From Nematopogon swammerdamellus (Eukaryota > Arthropoda > Insecta > Lepidoptera > Adelidae), in NCBI GenBank assembly GCA_946902875.1, contig OX336336.1, positions 27,669,558-27,733,557 of the forward strand: a stretch of DNA of 64,000 nt, read 5' to 3'. A program made the translations under genes and the position numbers. Shown here in pieces: positions 61,501 through 62,837 of this stretch; positions within the stretch are counted from its first letter, which is position 1; every line of letters begins with the position of its first letter. The notes below the pieces were generated by a model. The model was not told the DNA's origin, did not search any database, and saw only the letters and a program-made list of their open reading frames with translations.

Positions 61501-62343
61501 GCGGTGGTACCAACCCGGGCGGGTTGAACCCTACCACCTAGTAAATATAAGAAGGTAGTCATATCCCTTAGTCGCCTTTTACGACATACACGGGGAGAGA
61601 TGCAGTGGGGAAGGGAAGGGACCTACAGTTTTATGTAGTTTAGTAAAAGATAGTAGATAGAAAAAGTTAAGAGCGCGGTACGACAGTATCAAAATGCCGC
61701 ACCGCGCGGCACTGATTGAATAGCGAAGCGTTCACTTGTTTTATAGTATTTGTTCAAAGTTTGTTAAACCAATTTACATTACACGAATATCCAAATTTGT
61801 CAAAAGAAGTCAAATTGTATCTTACATCATCTGCAATTAGTATAAACTCAAAATTATGTTTTGGAAAGCTGCAATTTCGAAACAAAGAGAGCATTTCGGA
61901 GTATTTAGGACCATTTAGTAGTATGTTTGTGATTTTTTTTTTCACATATTATTTGACATAAATAAAAATAAAAATCTGTCACCAACTTTTAAATATGGTC
62001 ATCTTTTAGACACGATTTTTTAATATATATATATTTTTGAAATTCGTTGAACAAAAAACCGAAATGAAAATGTGGCAAATTTTGCAAATTGTGCATCACG
62101 CTGTAGTACCGCAGTCTCAACAGCTAGAACGAGTGCAAAGAGAATTCACAGAAATCCATCTAATGGCACACTCTAATGGACGCATGTCTTTCGACAGGCG
62201 ATGTACAGCTCGGTGATACCGGGACATCATATGTGCGGGCACGTGGCGGGACAGATACAGTTCCCCGGCTGGCTCGGCAAGAACTCGCGCGCCAACAAGA
62301 TGAAGCGGCTCGCGCAGGAGATACACGCTCACACCAGGCTCAG
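15333..62343 (+). CDS. RFC1: Replication factor C large subunit (RFC1/Gnf1), 15 exons in window, 3' end missing
   Basis: This is the largest subunit of the heteropentameric clamp loader that opens and loads PCNA at primer-template junctions in the nucleus. Exons: 15333-15341, 17682-17825, 18836-19610, 20259-20368, 22053-22181, 32569-32959, 33408-33531, 34278-34405, 39149-39295, 40839-40922, 41440-41588, 45095-45271, 46761-46912, 58137-58245, 62198-62343. Every junction is GT-AG and phase-consistent, and the total is about 924 codons. Order of domains: MSKDIRSFF (PIP-like N-terminus), lysine-rich linker with [15 protein letters not shown] domain, WVEKYKPRN, Walker A (GPPGIGKTT split between exons 8 and 9), Walker B (VMDEVDGM), sensor-1 region (CTCNDRN), [12 protein letters not shown], and the C-terminal segment with [19 protein letters not shown]. 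Animal RFC1 is about 1000-1150 residues, so roughly 100-200 residues lie outside the window. The gene is inflated by transposable elements. Confidence 0.93.
15665..15692. repeat. (AAAT)n microsatellite
   Basis: About seven tandem AAAT units lie in RFC1 intron 1. Confidence 0.9.
16042..16150. repeat. 44-bp tandem repeat, about 2.5 units
   Basis: The unit contains gggtacaaatcatacccgag and acaactgacatttttcgct and repeats with few changes. Each unit holds a small inverted motif (gggta...taccc). It lies in RFC1 intron 1. Confidence 0.85.
16622..16880. repeat. MITE family A, copy 1
   Basis: Long inverted arms start gtaggtaacgatacgctaag and end with its complement (...cgttacctac), about 100 bp each. 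The inner arms include atcgtaaaaaaaattggtatggg. The left outer tip has decayed. Copy 2 is at 38662-38989, where both tips (aaggtctttcaatag) are intact. Confidence 0.85.
16975..17250 (+). repeat. Dispersed repeat family C, copy 1
   Basis: The block from gcgatggcttcaccgaac through gactagcgagtggccactct to ttttcgaagctctctccat recurs at 39725-39972 (same strand) and 44808-45086 (inverted). No ORF or inverted repeats are obvious, and the class is unknown. Confidence 0.85.
17411..17530 (-). mobile_element. SINE-1 5'-module fragment
   Basis: catatcccttagtcgccttt and acgacatacacggggagaga are the inverse of the 5' module of the SINE-1 family, seen for example at 61555-61605 and 56440-56495. Confidence 0.55.
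17682..17825 (+). CDS. RFC1: RFC1 exon 2
   Basis: These 144 nt, phase 0 at both ends, encode DIRSFF and an acidic stretch ([11 protein letters not shown]). The I-x-x-F-F spacing is a degenerate PCNA-interacting motif, as at the N-terminus of other RFC1 proteins. Confidence 0.88.
17877..18174 (-). mobile_element. RTE element, 5'-truncated copy
   Basis: This is a nearly identical copy of the 3' end of the RTE at 6559-10271, encoding the final 90 or so residues of its ORF and the TACA tail. It is flanked by the 10-bp duplication TAATTATATC at 17867-17876 and 18175-18184, which shows a real 5'-truncated insertion in RFC1 intron 2. Confidence 0.93.
18345..18775 (+). repeat. Dispersed repeat family D, copy 1 (interrupted)
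   Basis: The sequence from aacagataaatcactccata through cgccaatcgctgcgtgcgaa and gcagctgcgcgcagttgcg to acatagagtgcgtgaggcct is shared with 57710-58008 (inverted) and 62945-63220. In this copy a small TIR element (18591-18737) is inserted near the end. Confidence 0.88.
18591..18737. mobile_element. Small GC-rich TIR element inside repeat D
   Basis: Inverted arms start taatgcgcggggcggatctc and end with gagatccgtcccgcgcatta; the next arm bases also pair (ggcgtgtcg / cgacacgcc). The other repeat-D copies lack it, so it is a separate MITE-type insertion, probably at TA. Confidence 0.8.
18836..19610 (+). CDS. RFC1: RFC1 exon 3 (large, low-complexity linker)
   Basis: This 775-nt exon is entered in phase 0 after the acceptor gcag and left in phase 1. 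It encodes [12 protein letters not shown], then [11 protein letters not shown] (the counterpart of the conserved F-G-x-x-P-V/I-K-R motif), then a long Lys/Asn/Asp-rich disordered stretch ending CEQSLNESG. Its AT-rich codon use contrasts with the GC-rich C-terminal exons. Confidence 0.88.
19709..20240 (+). mobile_element. SINE-1, near full-length copy
   Basis: A 5' module (gtgtggggccggtactt...) is followed by a tRNA-like A box (GGCTCAGTGGT), a 5S rRNA-like block (CAGTACTTGGATGGGTGACCG), a B-box-like segment, a body with cgtcggtcgaaacggcta, and a 3' end gtgtcagtttccat plus poly(A). The tail ends about 20 bases before the RFC1 exon 4 acceptor. Confidence 0.85.
20259..20368 (+). CDS. RFC1: RFC1 exon 4
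   Basis: These 110 nt encode [16 protein letters not shown] then the conserved [17 protein letters not shown] that precedes the BRCT domain in RFC1. The exon is entered in phase 1 and left in phase 0. A SINE-1 tail ends just upstream. Confidence 0.92.
20395..20640 (-). mobile_element. SINE-2 relic with GACT run
   Basis: The segment resembles SINE-2 at 34520-34800: gctccgaccagccaatatca, then cctagtaaggggcaagggaa and gttttacaccggttcc. An internal part is replaced by a tgactgactgactgac run. Confidence 0.55.
20641..22052. other. RFC1 intron 4, mostly unassigned, with a SINE-1 module
   Basis: Nothing is recognised in 20800-21640. At 21655-21840 there is a diverged SINE-1 5' module (gtggggccggaatttaaaaa, cgtaaaaggcgactaaggga). 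The following gtggtcggtgttgtgctgta also recurs near 63475. Confidence 0.5.
22053..22181 (+). CDS. RFC1: RFC1 exon 5 (BRCT domain, first half)
   Basis: These 129 nt in phase 0 encode [16 protein letters not shown] then [20 protein letters not shown] and GVSKK. This is the start of the RFC1 BRCT domain, which binds recessed 5'-phosphorylated DNA ends. The domain continues in exon 6, 10.4 kb away across the BEL-containing intron. Confidence 0.93.
22230..23170 (+). repeat. Dispersed repeat E, interrupted by a LINE
   Basis: The flanks of the LINE (tatggttccgtatccgtcgt before; attactaagcctacactgtc, with CTGT runs and ccgagggctgtat, after) form one repeat once the insertion is removed. The same family reappears at 63920-64000. 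Its downstream part, with agtatgaagcattttaa and atagatggcgtgagtggcg, recurs at 43985-44040. Confidence 0.7.
22280..22901 (-). mobile_element. Non-LTR retrotransposon 3' fragment (RNase H-bearing LINE)
   Basis: The minus strand encodes an RNase H tail ([17 protein letters not shown]) followed by a cysteine motif region ([21 protein letters not shown]), as at the C-terminus of R1/I-group and related LINEs. The 3' tail is (AAC)n on the element strand, seen as (GTT)n at 22280-22307. The 12-bp duplication GTACGGGACCCT at 22268-22279 and 22902-22913 flanks it. Confidence 0.88.
23178..23433. repeat. MITE family F, copy 1
   Basis: Terminal inverted repeats agagcgttcca and inner cttcccttcgccgttatgtt, then ggctccactg, are mirrored at the other end. 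The interior carries a symmetric tatttaccgtat / atacggtaaat. Copy 2 is at 55131-55370 plus 56137-56141. Confidence 0.88.
23436..23600 (-). mobile_element. LINE 3'-end family G, copy 1
   Basis: The sequence ttattcatcattcatatggc, ctatccggttccattacacc and gtgactagccac is shared with 49545-49715 and 50957-51080. The shared block suggests a short retroelement end. Its class is uncertain. Confidence 0.6.
24082..24218 (+). repeat. 5' LTR of BEL/Pao element
   Basis: It starts TGTTCGCGACAG and ends near CGTATTTTAT. It matches the 3' LTR except for an extra ctgttgttcgta-type stretch of about 12 bp. Confidence 0.88.
24263..24889 (+). pseudogene. BEL gag N-terminal region
   Basis: The 208-codon frame starts [12 protein letters not shown]. 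It is Ser/Pro-rich, then an Ala/Arg/Glu coiled-coil-like helix ([14 protein letters not shown]), as in BEL/Pao gag. The frame ends at a TGA where a one-base shift would continue into an open frame, so the ORF is frameshifted. Confidence 0.7.
25034..31231 (+). pseudogene. BEL/Pao gag-pol polyprotein remnant
   Basis: Capsid-like region ([17 protein letters not shown]), then CCHC-type knuckles ([13 protein letters not shown] and [15 protein letters not shown]), aspartic protease ([17 protein letters not shown]), Pao-type RT ([30 protein letters not shown], catalytic YMDDF), RNase H ([29 protein letters not shown]), and integrase with an HHCC region ([11 protein letters not shown] to CQFCRIRR) and DDE core ([29 protein letters not shown]). 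The TAG at 25514 and the TGA at 28517 lie in the frame of the surrounding ORFs; the latter fits a CGA to TGA transition. After 31130 the last 30 or so codons are in another frame and end TGA at 31229-31231. Confidence 0.92.
29114..29808 (-). mobile_element. RNase H-bearing LINE, 5'-truncated, inside BEL pol
   Basis: The minus-strand ORF contains [20 protein letters not shown] (end of RNase H) and [17 protein letters not shown], which point to an R1/I-group-like non-LTR element. Poly(A), seen as a T-run at 29113-29134, marks its 3' end. The 12-bp duplication GCGCAGAAGCCT at 29102-29113 and 29809-29820 flanks it. Confidence 0.92.
31261..31385 (+). repeat. 3' LTR of BEL/Pao element
   Basis: This 125-bp LTR is preceded by the purine-rich tract acgaagggggcagga. 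Point differences and a 12-bp length difference from the 5' LTR suggest an older insertion than the gypsy copy. Confidence 0.88.
31561..32029. mobile_element. mariner/Tc1-like MITE with long TIRs
   Basis: Inverted repeats of about 150 bp start CAGTGGGTGGCCAAATTATT. The element is flanked by TA on both sides (31559-31560, 32030-32031). No transposase ORF is present. Termini and TA target fit a non-autonomous Tc1/mariner element. Confidence 0.85.
32092..32545 (-). repeat. Dispersed repeat family H, copy 1, with a 20-bp stem
   Basis: The block contains accctagagttgaaggcggt at 32158 and its perfect complement at 32200, within a longer inverted repeat around tgaaataaaaaa / ttttttatttca. It then has attccgcctcgctttccaat, agtaccagctttcaaat and a terminal aaagtcggttaa. 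An inverted copy is at 41603-41960. It ends about 24 bp before RFC1 exon 6. Confidence 0.85.
32569..32959 (+). CDS. RFC1: RFC1 exon 6 (BRCT second half and charged linker)
   Basis: These 391 nt start in phase 0 after gttcag. They encode [23 protein letters not shown] and [10 protein letters not shown], completing the BRCT domain, then a Lys/Glu/Asp-rich linker ([14 protein letters not shown]). The donor G|GTTAGT leaves phase 1. A SINE-1 head starts only about a dozen bases after the donor. Confidence 0.92.
32972..33343 (+). mobile_element. SINE-1, copy
   Basis: It begins agcttcggtagctcagtggt, carries the 5S-like segment (gcaaccctgagcgcagtcag, cttggatgag) and the body (cgtcggtcgaaacggctat), and ends gtgtcagtttccgt with poly(A). 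It fills most of RFC1 intron 6. Confidence 0.88.
33408..33531 (+). CDS. RFC1: RFC1 exon 7 (start of AAA+ region)
   Basis: These 124 nt encode [20 protein letters not shown] and [12 protein letters not shown]-x-K-Y-K-P is the universal RFC signature ahead of the ATPase module. Entered in phase 1, left in phase 2. Confidence 0.94.
33775..33860. mobile_element. hAT-like element end
   Basis: The motif ggggtcgcgacccacagatt followed by gaaaaacactgct resembles a hAT-type terminus widespread in animals (the inverse begins AGTGTTTTTC). Only one end is clear. Confidence 0.4.
33868..34144. repeat. TIR element (MITE) in RFC1 intron 7
   Basis: The inverted repeat taagccgcgtacagacctag plus cgagcgagag is mirrored at 34103-34144. 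The interior is rich in cgctcgc motifs and has no ORF of note. Confidence 0.85.
34278..34405 (+). CDS. RFC1: RFC1 exon 8 (up to Walker A)
   Basis: These 128 nt encode [15 protein letters not shown], the acidic GG loop and [14 protein letters not shown]. The P-loop glycine is split by the intron and the K-T-T is on exon 9. Entered in phase 2, left in phase 1. Confidence 0.94.
34500..34905 (-). mobile_element. SINE-2, near full-length copy (tRNA-derived head)
   Basis: On the minus strand the head reads gcgggtggccgagtggttta, with anticodon-arm-like sequence, then a B box (ggttcgaatccggtcgg), a body sharing the ctaccacctagtaagg block with SINE-1, and a tail. The A-box GGCCGAGTGGTT and B-box GGTTCGAATCC are tRNA-like. 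The element has no functional tRNA fold beyond the head. Confidence 0.85.
34906..35310 (+). mobile_element. LINE 3' end (jockey/CR1-like C-terminus)
   Basis: It encodes [20 protein letters not shown] then, after an insertion, [15 protein letters not shown] and KSAGMAPN*, a pattern typical of the end of jockey/CR1-type ORF2. It ends with poly(A). A 40-bp insertion absent from the relative at 46308-46566 includes an inverted copy of 35078-35092. Confidence 0.75.
35318..35410 (+). mobile_element. SINE-1 head fragment
   Basis: It starts agcttcggtagctcaatggt and has gtcggtcgtgatcataagca in place of the usual gttgttaagcaac. It breaks off before the body. Confidence 0.7.
35678..37114. mobile_element. 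1.4-kb TIR element in RFC1 intron 8
   Basis: The ends are inverted copies: ctatagtctgtttttttgga with agacgga near 35678-35705, and the inverse near 37092-37114. Further inner bases also pair (tgacgtttg / caaacgtca; gtgttgc / gcaacac). The interior has no recognisable transposase. It includes a double agcggccgat motif around 36825-36895. Superfamily unknown. Confidence 0.75.
37149..38364. mobile_element. TIR element carrying a decayed ORF of unknown family
   Basis: The motif agggtggagtgaaa at 37172 is mirrored by tttcactccaccct at 38351-38364. The left end is itself a hairpin (cactccaccctaa / ttagggtggagtg, 37149-37161 and 37170-37182). The interior encodes the remnant described at 37223-38012. 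Confidence 0.7.
37223..38012 (+). pseudogene. Decayed protein of a dispersed insect ORF family, function unknown
   Basis: The first 86 codons are open and encode [20 protein letters not shown] and [16 protein letters not shown]. After frame breaks, later pieces such as [15 protein letters not shown] and [20 protein letters not shown] are readable. I remember the H-S-R-W-L-T-x-A-N-R-x-L-R-L-Y and C-H-T-Q-A-V-E-R motifs from multi-copy uncharacterised proteins in insects, but cannot name a domain. Multiple stops show that it is dead here. The flanking inverted repeats suggest it is transposon-borne. Confidence 0.6.
38620..39136 (+). mobile_element. SINE-1 copy split by MITE A
   Basis: The left part (gaccgcactgaatgaaaggt, cggttgaaacggctata) and right part (gtgttttccatccagttcag to gtgtcagtttccat plus A-run) are a single SINE-1 body separated by the MITE at 38662-38989. 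The A-tail ends about 12 bases before RFC1 exon 9. Confidence 0.85.
38662..38989. repeat. MITE family A, copy 2, inserted in SINE-1
   Basis: Both tips are intact (aaggtctttcaatagtaggt and its inverse), with TA-rich flanks. An extra segment near 38866-38945 carries two copies of gaagtacacgcatca and an AT-rich run. Confidence 0.88.
39149..39295 (+). CDS. RFC1: RFC1 exon 9 (Walker A completion)
   Basis: These 147 nt encode [20 protein letters not shown], then [14 protein letters not shown]. The lysine and threonines complete the P-loop. N-A-S-D-x-R-S-K is highly conserved in RFC1. Entered and left in phase 1. An RTE fragment starts right after the donor. Confidence 0.95.
39300..39622 (+). mobile_element. 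RTE/BovB-like 3' fragment just after exon 9
   Basis: It encodes [20 protein letters not shown], then [32 protein letters not shown] and [11 protein letters not shown], the C-terminus of a second RTE family, ending in a tgactgactga tail. Short similar sequences (gtgagtcgtcattc at 39296, tgagtcgttattc at 39628) may be its target duplication. An inverted copy is at 48390-48655. Confidence 0.85.
39648..39693 (+). pseudogene. RFC1: Decayed partial duplicate of RFC1 exon 9
   Basis: The segment tggagctcgcgttcgaagtg and following gtggagtcaacgcttcggac matches exon 9 (39178-39222) over about 45 bases with a few substitutions and a one-base deletion. It has no splice sites and the deletion breaks the frame. 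It lies just beyond the RTE fragment, so it may have arisen with that insertion. Confidence 0.8.
39725..39972 (+). repeat. Dispersed repeat family C, copy 2
   Basis: It is diverged from copy 1 (16975-17250) but shares gactagcgagtggccactct and ccatattctgtaggatgc. It is followed by unrelated sequence that starts the inverted duplication at 40022. Confidence 0.85.
40022..40337. repeat. Long inverted duplication with LINE-like coding remnant
   Basis: Arms 40022-40152 and 40184-40337 are inverted, with the inner 57 bp (atgttactttcccatggaac to aaagcatgtagtacttg) almost perfect and only a 31-base loop. One arm encodes [14 protein letters not shown], which resembles the core of the restriction-like endonuclease of R2/R4-type non-LTR elements (inference). 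Confidence 0.75.
40338..40838. other. RFC1 intron 9 remainder
   Basis: No gene is seen. 40610-40720 has a worn SINE-like end (actacctagcaatataagaa, cctacagttttacat) similar to the SINE-1/SINE-2 shared body. Confidence 0.4.
40839..40922 (+). CDS. RFC1: RFC1 exon 10 (Walker B)
   Basis: These 84 nt encode [20 protein letters not shown] and [12 protein letters not shown] is the Walker B motif that coordinates magnesium and activates water. Phase 1 in and out. Confidence 0.95.
40955..41120 (+). repeat. Dispersed repeat with GGGACAGCATATGTCCC palindrome, copy 1
   Basis: cggcgggacagcatatgtcc and a variant cggcggggcagcatctgtcc occur about 50 bases apart, followed by atatggagacaaggctca. A related copy is at 45508-45650. 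Confidence 0.7.
41440..41588 (+). CDS. RFC1: RFC1 exon 11 (sensor 1 region)
   Basis: These 149 nt encode [35 protein letters not shown] and [19 protein letters not shown] is the sensor-1 segment, and LRF-x-R-P is conserved in RFC1. Phase 1 in, phase 0 out. Repeat H starts about 15 bases after the donor. Confidence 0.95.
41603..41960 (+). repeat. Dispersed repeat family H, copy 2 (inverted relative to 32092-32545)
   Basis: It begins ttttaaccgacttcaaaaaa, includes agctggtgcttcccgtgtgg and ggaaagcgaggcggaatcgc, and ends in tcctagagttgaaggcggt. It is the inverse of copy 1 over nearly its whole length, but without the closing stem arm. Confidence 0.85.
42600..42694 (+). pseudogene. Orphan THAP-domain first exon in RFC1 intron 11
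   Basis: ATG at 42600 opens [20 protein letters not shown] and continues [12 protein letters not shown] up to a good donor (AAG|GTAAGT) at 42694. M-x-x-x-C-x(4)-C and the L-x-x-F-x-L-P core are hallmarks of the THAP zinc finger found in P-element-type transposases and many insect DNA-binding proteins. The closing C-x2-H half should lie in a following exon, which I could not find in 42695-45090. It may be a P-element-like or gene fragment, or the start of a nested gene. Confidence 0.65.
42695..44100. other. RFC1 intron 11 middle, unassigned
   Basis: 43080-43280 is extremely AT-rich. 43985-44040 matches the tail of repeat E (agtatgaagcattttaatta, tagatggcgtgagtggcg). The 109-codon ORF at 43290-43619 shows no recognisable motif. 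Confidence 0.4.
44104..44740. mobile_element. TIR element in RFC1 intron 11
   Basis: Inverted ends: aactaatgccgagcggtttc plus tcgctctcgcaacgg at 44120-44155 and the inverse at 44665-44718, with outer ttcatc/gatgaa pairing. No transposase is seen. Confidence 0.7.
44808..45086 (-). repeat. Dispersed repeat family C, copy 3, abutting exon 12
   Basis: Inverted relative to copies 1 and 2. Its last shared bases (tagatccacaccttct) end about 9 bases before the first base of RFC1 exon 12, so the repeat supplies most of the sequence in which the branch point must lie. Confidence 0.85.
45095..45271 (+). CDS. RFC1: RFC1 exon 12
   Basis: These 177 nt, phase 0 at both ends, encode [39 protein letters not shown] and VKKDVRL. 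This is the AAA+ lid domain (domain II) with the conserved Q-D-x-R-Q. Confidence 0.95.
45508..45650 (+). repeat. Dispersed repeat with GGGACAGCATATGTCCC palindrome, copy 2
   Basis: It shares gtgtcggcgggacagcatat and the downstream tatggggacaaggctca with 40955-41120. No ORF. Confidence 0.7.
46308..46566 (+). mobile_element. LINE 3' end (jockey/CR1-like), copy 2
   Basis: It matches 35010-35310 (cgtttctttgtcgcaccgct, ttaacctgggtgtcttcaag, ggcatggcacctaactgagc) and ends with a short A-run. It lacks the 40-bp inverted insertion of the other copy. Confidence 0.8.
46580..46740 (+). mobile_element. SINE-2 3' fragment
   Basis: It holds ctctagtccagtatagccag, tcctcggaggtgatgtcggc and ends cgaattacataaaaaaaa. 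Its A-tail stops about 20 bases before RFC1 exon 13. Confidence 0.8.
46761..46912 (+). CDS. RFC1: RFC1 exon 13
   Basis: These 152 nt encode [39 protein letters not shown] and VAPHCPK, the start of the RFC1 C-terminal collar. Phase 0 in, phase 2 out. The next exon is 11.2 kb downstream. Confidence 0.95.
46954..47895 (+). mobile_element. SINE-2 copy interrupted by another insertion (47266-47814)
   Basis: The tRNA-like head (gcgggtggccaaatggtttg, cgttcgaatccggtcggcg) and body are followed by ccagggaagtctccagta. The element resumes at 47815 with tatggcacctaccttctcgg. The insert starts with an A/T-rich tract (47266-47300), as expected for a minus-strand poly(A) retroelement, but its type could not be recognised. 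Confidence 0.8.
47896..48385 (+). mobile_element. SINE-1 copy inside another repeat's end
   Basis: SINE-1 runs from about 47968 (agcctcgatagctcaatggt) to 48335 (A-run). Its flanks (ttgagttgatacaaatta before; catatgaaagattgacaaag after) are contiguous in a related sequence at 48700-48775, which shows that the SINE inserted into an older element. Confidence 0.8.
48390..48655 (-). mobile_element. RTE/BovB-like 3' fragment, copy 2
   Basis: This is the inverse of 39360-39630: tail (GTCA)n at 48390-48407, then gcgtgtaagcgtccactgct, ccacctggcgggtggtcttc and ttggccac at the truncated 5' end. It is strongly similar to the copy after RFC1 exon 9. Confidence 0.88.
48807..49283 (-). mobile_element. SINE-1, full-length inverted copy
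   Basis: It starts with a T-run, then tatggaacctgacacggttg. The head reads, inverted, through ggtcacccatccaa and ccactgagctaccgaggctg, then the 5' module ttagtcgacttttacgacat to ccgaccccacacggtac. Tail, body, 5S-like core, A box and 5' module are all present. Confidence 0.9.
49545..49715 (-). mobile_element. LINE 3'-end family G, copy 2
   Basis: It shares gttctatccggttcgattac, acccacgaagaa and gtgactagccac with 23436-23600 and 50957-51080. Confidence 0.6.
50073..50270 (+). repeat. Dispersed repeat X, uninterrupted copy
   Basis: acatcagagatggcgccact, aatggctatatttttacaaa and ctgtaattgggtttgggtct match 58748-58874 joined to 61109-61190. This copy is the empty-site reference for the hAT-like insertion there. 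Confidence 0.85.
50740..51150 (+). mobile_element. SINE-1 copy interrupted by family G
   Basis: The head (gcctcggtagctcagtggcg) and 5S-like core (ggcgcggtcagtacttggac) are present. The body breaks at gctctgtaaattg (50957), where family G (50957-51080) is inserted, and resumes with tagttcagtatagccggcac. Confidence 0.8.
51151..51878. other. RFC1 intron 13, unassigned stretch
   Basis: No coding domain was recognised. Several imperfect tcagt/actga-rich segments occur near 50280-50420 and 51350-51560. Confidence 0.35.
51879..52630. repeat. ACTCGAGT-rich inverted-repeat element, copy 1, flanked by 42-bp direct repeats
   Basis: The direct repeats at 51879-51920 and 52589-52630 (taaaaccagctatttcaaat, then gaacaaacacctcgttgtag) differ at one base. 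Between them lies an element dense in gactcgagt motifs and itself foldback (aatactcggcgactcgcggc near 52259 versus gccgcaagtcgagtattttg near 52359). An inverted relative is at 54352-55072. Confidence 0.8.
52881..52926. repeat. Perfect 21-bp hairpin with 4-base loop
   Basis: aatgtttactggagcaataa + a (52881-52901) and its exact complement (52906-52926) enclose ATTC. It abuts a LINE-end-like segment starting 52930. Confidence 0.88.
52930..53060 (-). mobile_element. LINE 3'-end family, minus copy
   Basis: caaaggcggacttatccctt and caacctttggatgtttgaga are the inverse of 57085-57160, where the same block (ataagtccgcctttg) is followed by a (CTAT)n tail. Confidence 0.75.
53550..54115. repeat. TIR element with GC-rich interior
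   Basis: The ends tttatccatcgacatctatt-ttatagat (53552-53580) and the inverse near 54078-54110 (atctataaaatagatatcaa, tgagtttat) pair with a few mismatches. The interior is CGC-rich; its Arg-rich ORFs have no recognisable domain. Confidence 0.6.
54352..55072. repeat. ACTCGAGT-rich inverted-repeat element, copy 2
   Basis: An inverted relative of 51921-52588: it starts gttgtaacgagtacagtgat and ends cgtaacaagactact. It includes gaacgaatacaaaatactcg and aaggccgcgagtcgccgagt, forming its own internal foldback. Together the two copies make a large inverted pair about 1.8 kb apart. Confidence 0.8.
55371..56128. mobile_element. hAT-like non-autonomous element, copy 1, with SINE-1 inside
   Basis: TIRs start CACAGAGCATCAAAT. 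The 8-bp target duplication GTTGGAAC lies at 55363-55370 and 56129-56136. The interior (acaacgccgttgaagcctgt, tgtgtgttgtgcgtgtgcat) is shared with 58426-58728. A minus-strand SINE-1 (55470-55914) was later inserted. Confidence 0.88.
55470..55914 (-). mobile_element. SINE-1, inverted copy inside hAT-like element
   Basis: It starts with a long T-run, then tatggaaactgacacgattg, and ends at the 5' module (ccgaccccacacggtactta). The head is shortened: the part between ccaataactgaccgc and accactgagc is missing. Confidence 0.88.
56413..56745 (+). mobile_element. SINE-1 variant lacking the tRNA/5S head
   Basis: The 5' module (cgtgtggggccggtacttta to gcgactaagggata) is joined directly to the body (ctcccttcttatattactag) and A-tail. 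The A-box/5S/B-box region is absent, as in 61337-61645. Confidence 0.85.
57085..57235 (+). mobile_element. LINE 3'-end family with (CTAT)n tail
   Basis: actctcaaacatccaaaggt, gataagtccgcctttgcccc and a terminal tatctatctatct run. It is related to 52930-53060. Confidence 0.75.
57381..57567 (-). mobile_element. RTE element, short 5'-truncated copy
   Basis: It has the TACA tail and the last 60 or so codons of the 6559-10271 RTE ORF, with two or three substitutions. It ends at gatctgatccaggta. No clear target duplication was found. Confidence 0.88.
57710..58008 (-). repeat. Dispersed repeat family D, copy 2
   Basis: Inverted relative to copies at 18345 and 62945: aggcctcactctatgtactt to gtgatatatctgttacgaag and attaagtaatctgtgc. 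This copy has the most complete outer end. Confidence 0.88.
58137..58245 (+). CDS. RFC1: RFC1 exon 14
   Basis: These 109 nt encode [42 protein letters not shown]-x-G-D-L-V and W-x-L-L-P are conserved in the RFC1 C-terminal domain. Phase 2 in, phase 0 out. Confidence 0.95.
58268..58425. repeat. Head-to-head SINE-1 3' ends forming a foldback
   Basis: gtgtcagtttccat with an A-run, then inverted tatggggactgacacggtcg, then again forward ggatgttgtaggtgatgtag and gtgtcag. Three SINE-1 tails lie in alternating orientation, the last broken by the hAT-like insertion at 58426. Confidence 0.75.
58426..58728. mobile_element. hAT-like non-autonomous element, copy 2
   Basis: TIRs CACAGAGCACGGAACGCCCC and cctactagaggcgcc are mirrored at the right end. 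The 8-bp target duplication GTCAGAAT lies at 58418-58425 and 58729-58736. It is uninterrupted, unlike copy 1. Confidence 0.92.
58875..61108. mobile_element. hAT-type element with CAGTGTTGCCG termini
   Basis: TIRs CAGTGTTGCCG (58875-58885) and CGGCAACACTG (61098-61108); 8-bp duplication ACTAAGCC at 58867-58874 and 61109-61116. Subterminal tagtgactt repeats occur near both ends. No hAT transposase is present. The interior carries an R4-like LINE remnant. Confidence 0.9.
59440..60740 (+). pseudogene. R4/Dong-like LINE 3' half: RT C-terminus and restriction-like endonuclease
   Basis: The first frame (59482-60408) encodes the end of reverse transcriptase ([37 protein letters not shown]) and a CCHC motif ([18 protein letters not shown]). 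A frameshift near 60362-60370 moves the restriction-like endonuclease to another frame (60405-60728), where [20 protein letters not shown] and [17 protein letters not shown] are seen. C-C-H-C followed by P-D-x(n)-D and K-Y is the layout of R2/R4-clade elements. The 5' half is missing, and no target duplication was identified. Confidence 0.85.
61330..61645 (-). mobile_element. SINE-1 variant lacking the head, inverted
   Basis: T-run, tatggaaactgacacgggtc, body (gtttcgaccgacgtttcttt), then directly the 5' module piece cccttagtcgccttttacga. Like 56413-56745, it skips the A-box/5S/B-box region. Confidence 0.85.
61650..62197. other. RFC1 intron 14 end, unassigned
   Basis: AT-rich sequence with small ORFs of no recognised type. 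The acceptor tctttcgacag for exon 15 copy 1 closes it. Confidence 0.4.
62198..62343 (+). CDS. RFC1: RFC1 exon 15, copy 1
   Basis: These 146 nt in phase 0 encode [35 protein letters not shown] and [14 protein letters not shown], matching the RFC1 segment with F-P-x-W-L-G-K. It is followed by the donor CAG|GTAGGT. Its acceptor (tcgacag) differs from that of the later copies (tctgcag), so this is probably the ancestral acceptor. Confidence 0.93.
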
Positions 62344-62837
62344 GTAGGTGTCTGCAGGCGATGTACAGCTCGGTGATACCGGGACATCATATGTGCGGGC
62401 ACGTGGCGGGACAGATACAGTTCCCCGGCTGGCTCGGCAAGAACTCGCGCGCCAACAAGATGAAGCGGCTCGCGCAGGAGATACACGCTCACACCAGGCT
62501 CAGGTAGGTGTCTGCAGGCGATGTACAGCTCGGTGATACCGGGACATCATATGTGCGGGCACGTGGCGGGACAGATACAGTTCCCCGGCTGGCTCGGCAA
62601 GAACTCGCGCGCCAACAAGATGAAGCGGCTCGCGCAGGAGATACACGCTCACACCAGGCTCAGGTAGGTGTCTGCAGGCGATGTACAGCTCGGTGATACC
62701 GGGACATCATATGTGCGGGCACGTGGCGGGACAGATACAGTTCCCCGGCTGGCTCGGCAAGAACTCGCGCGCCAACAAGATGAAGCGGCTCGCGCAGGAG
62801 ATACACGCTCACACCAGGCTCAGGTAGGTGTCTGCAG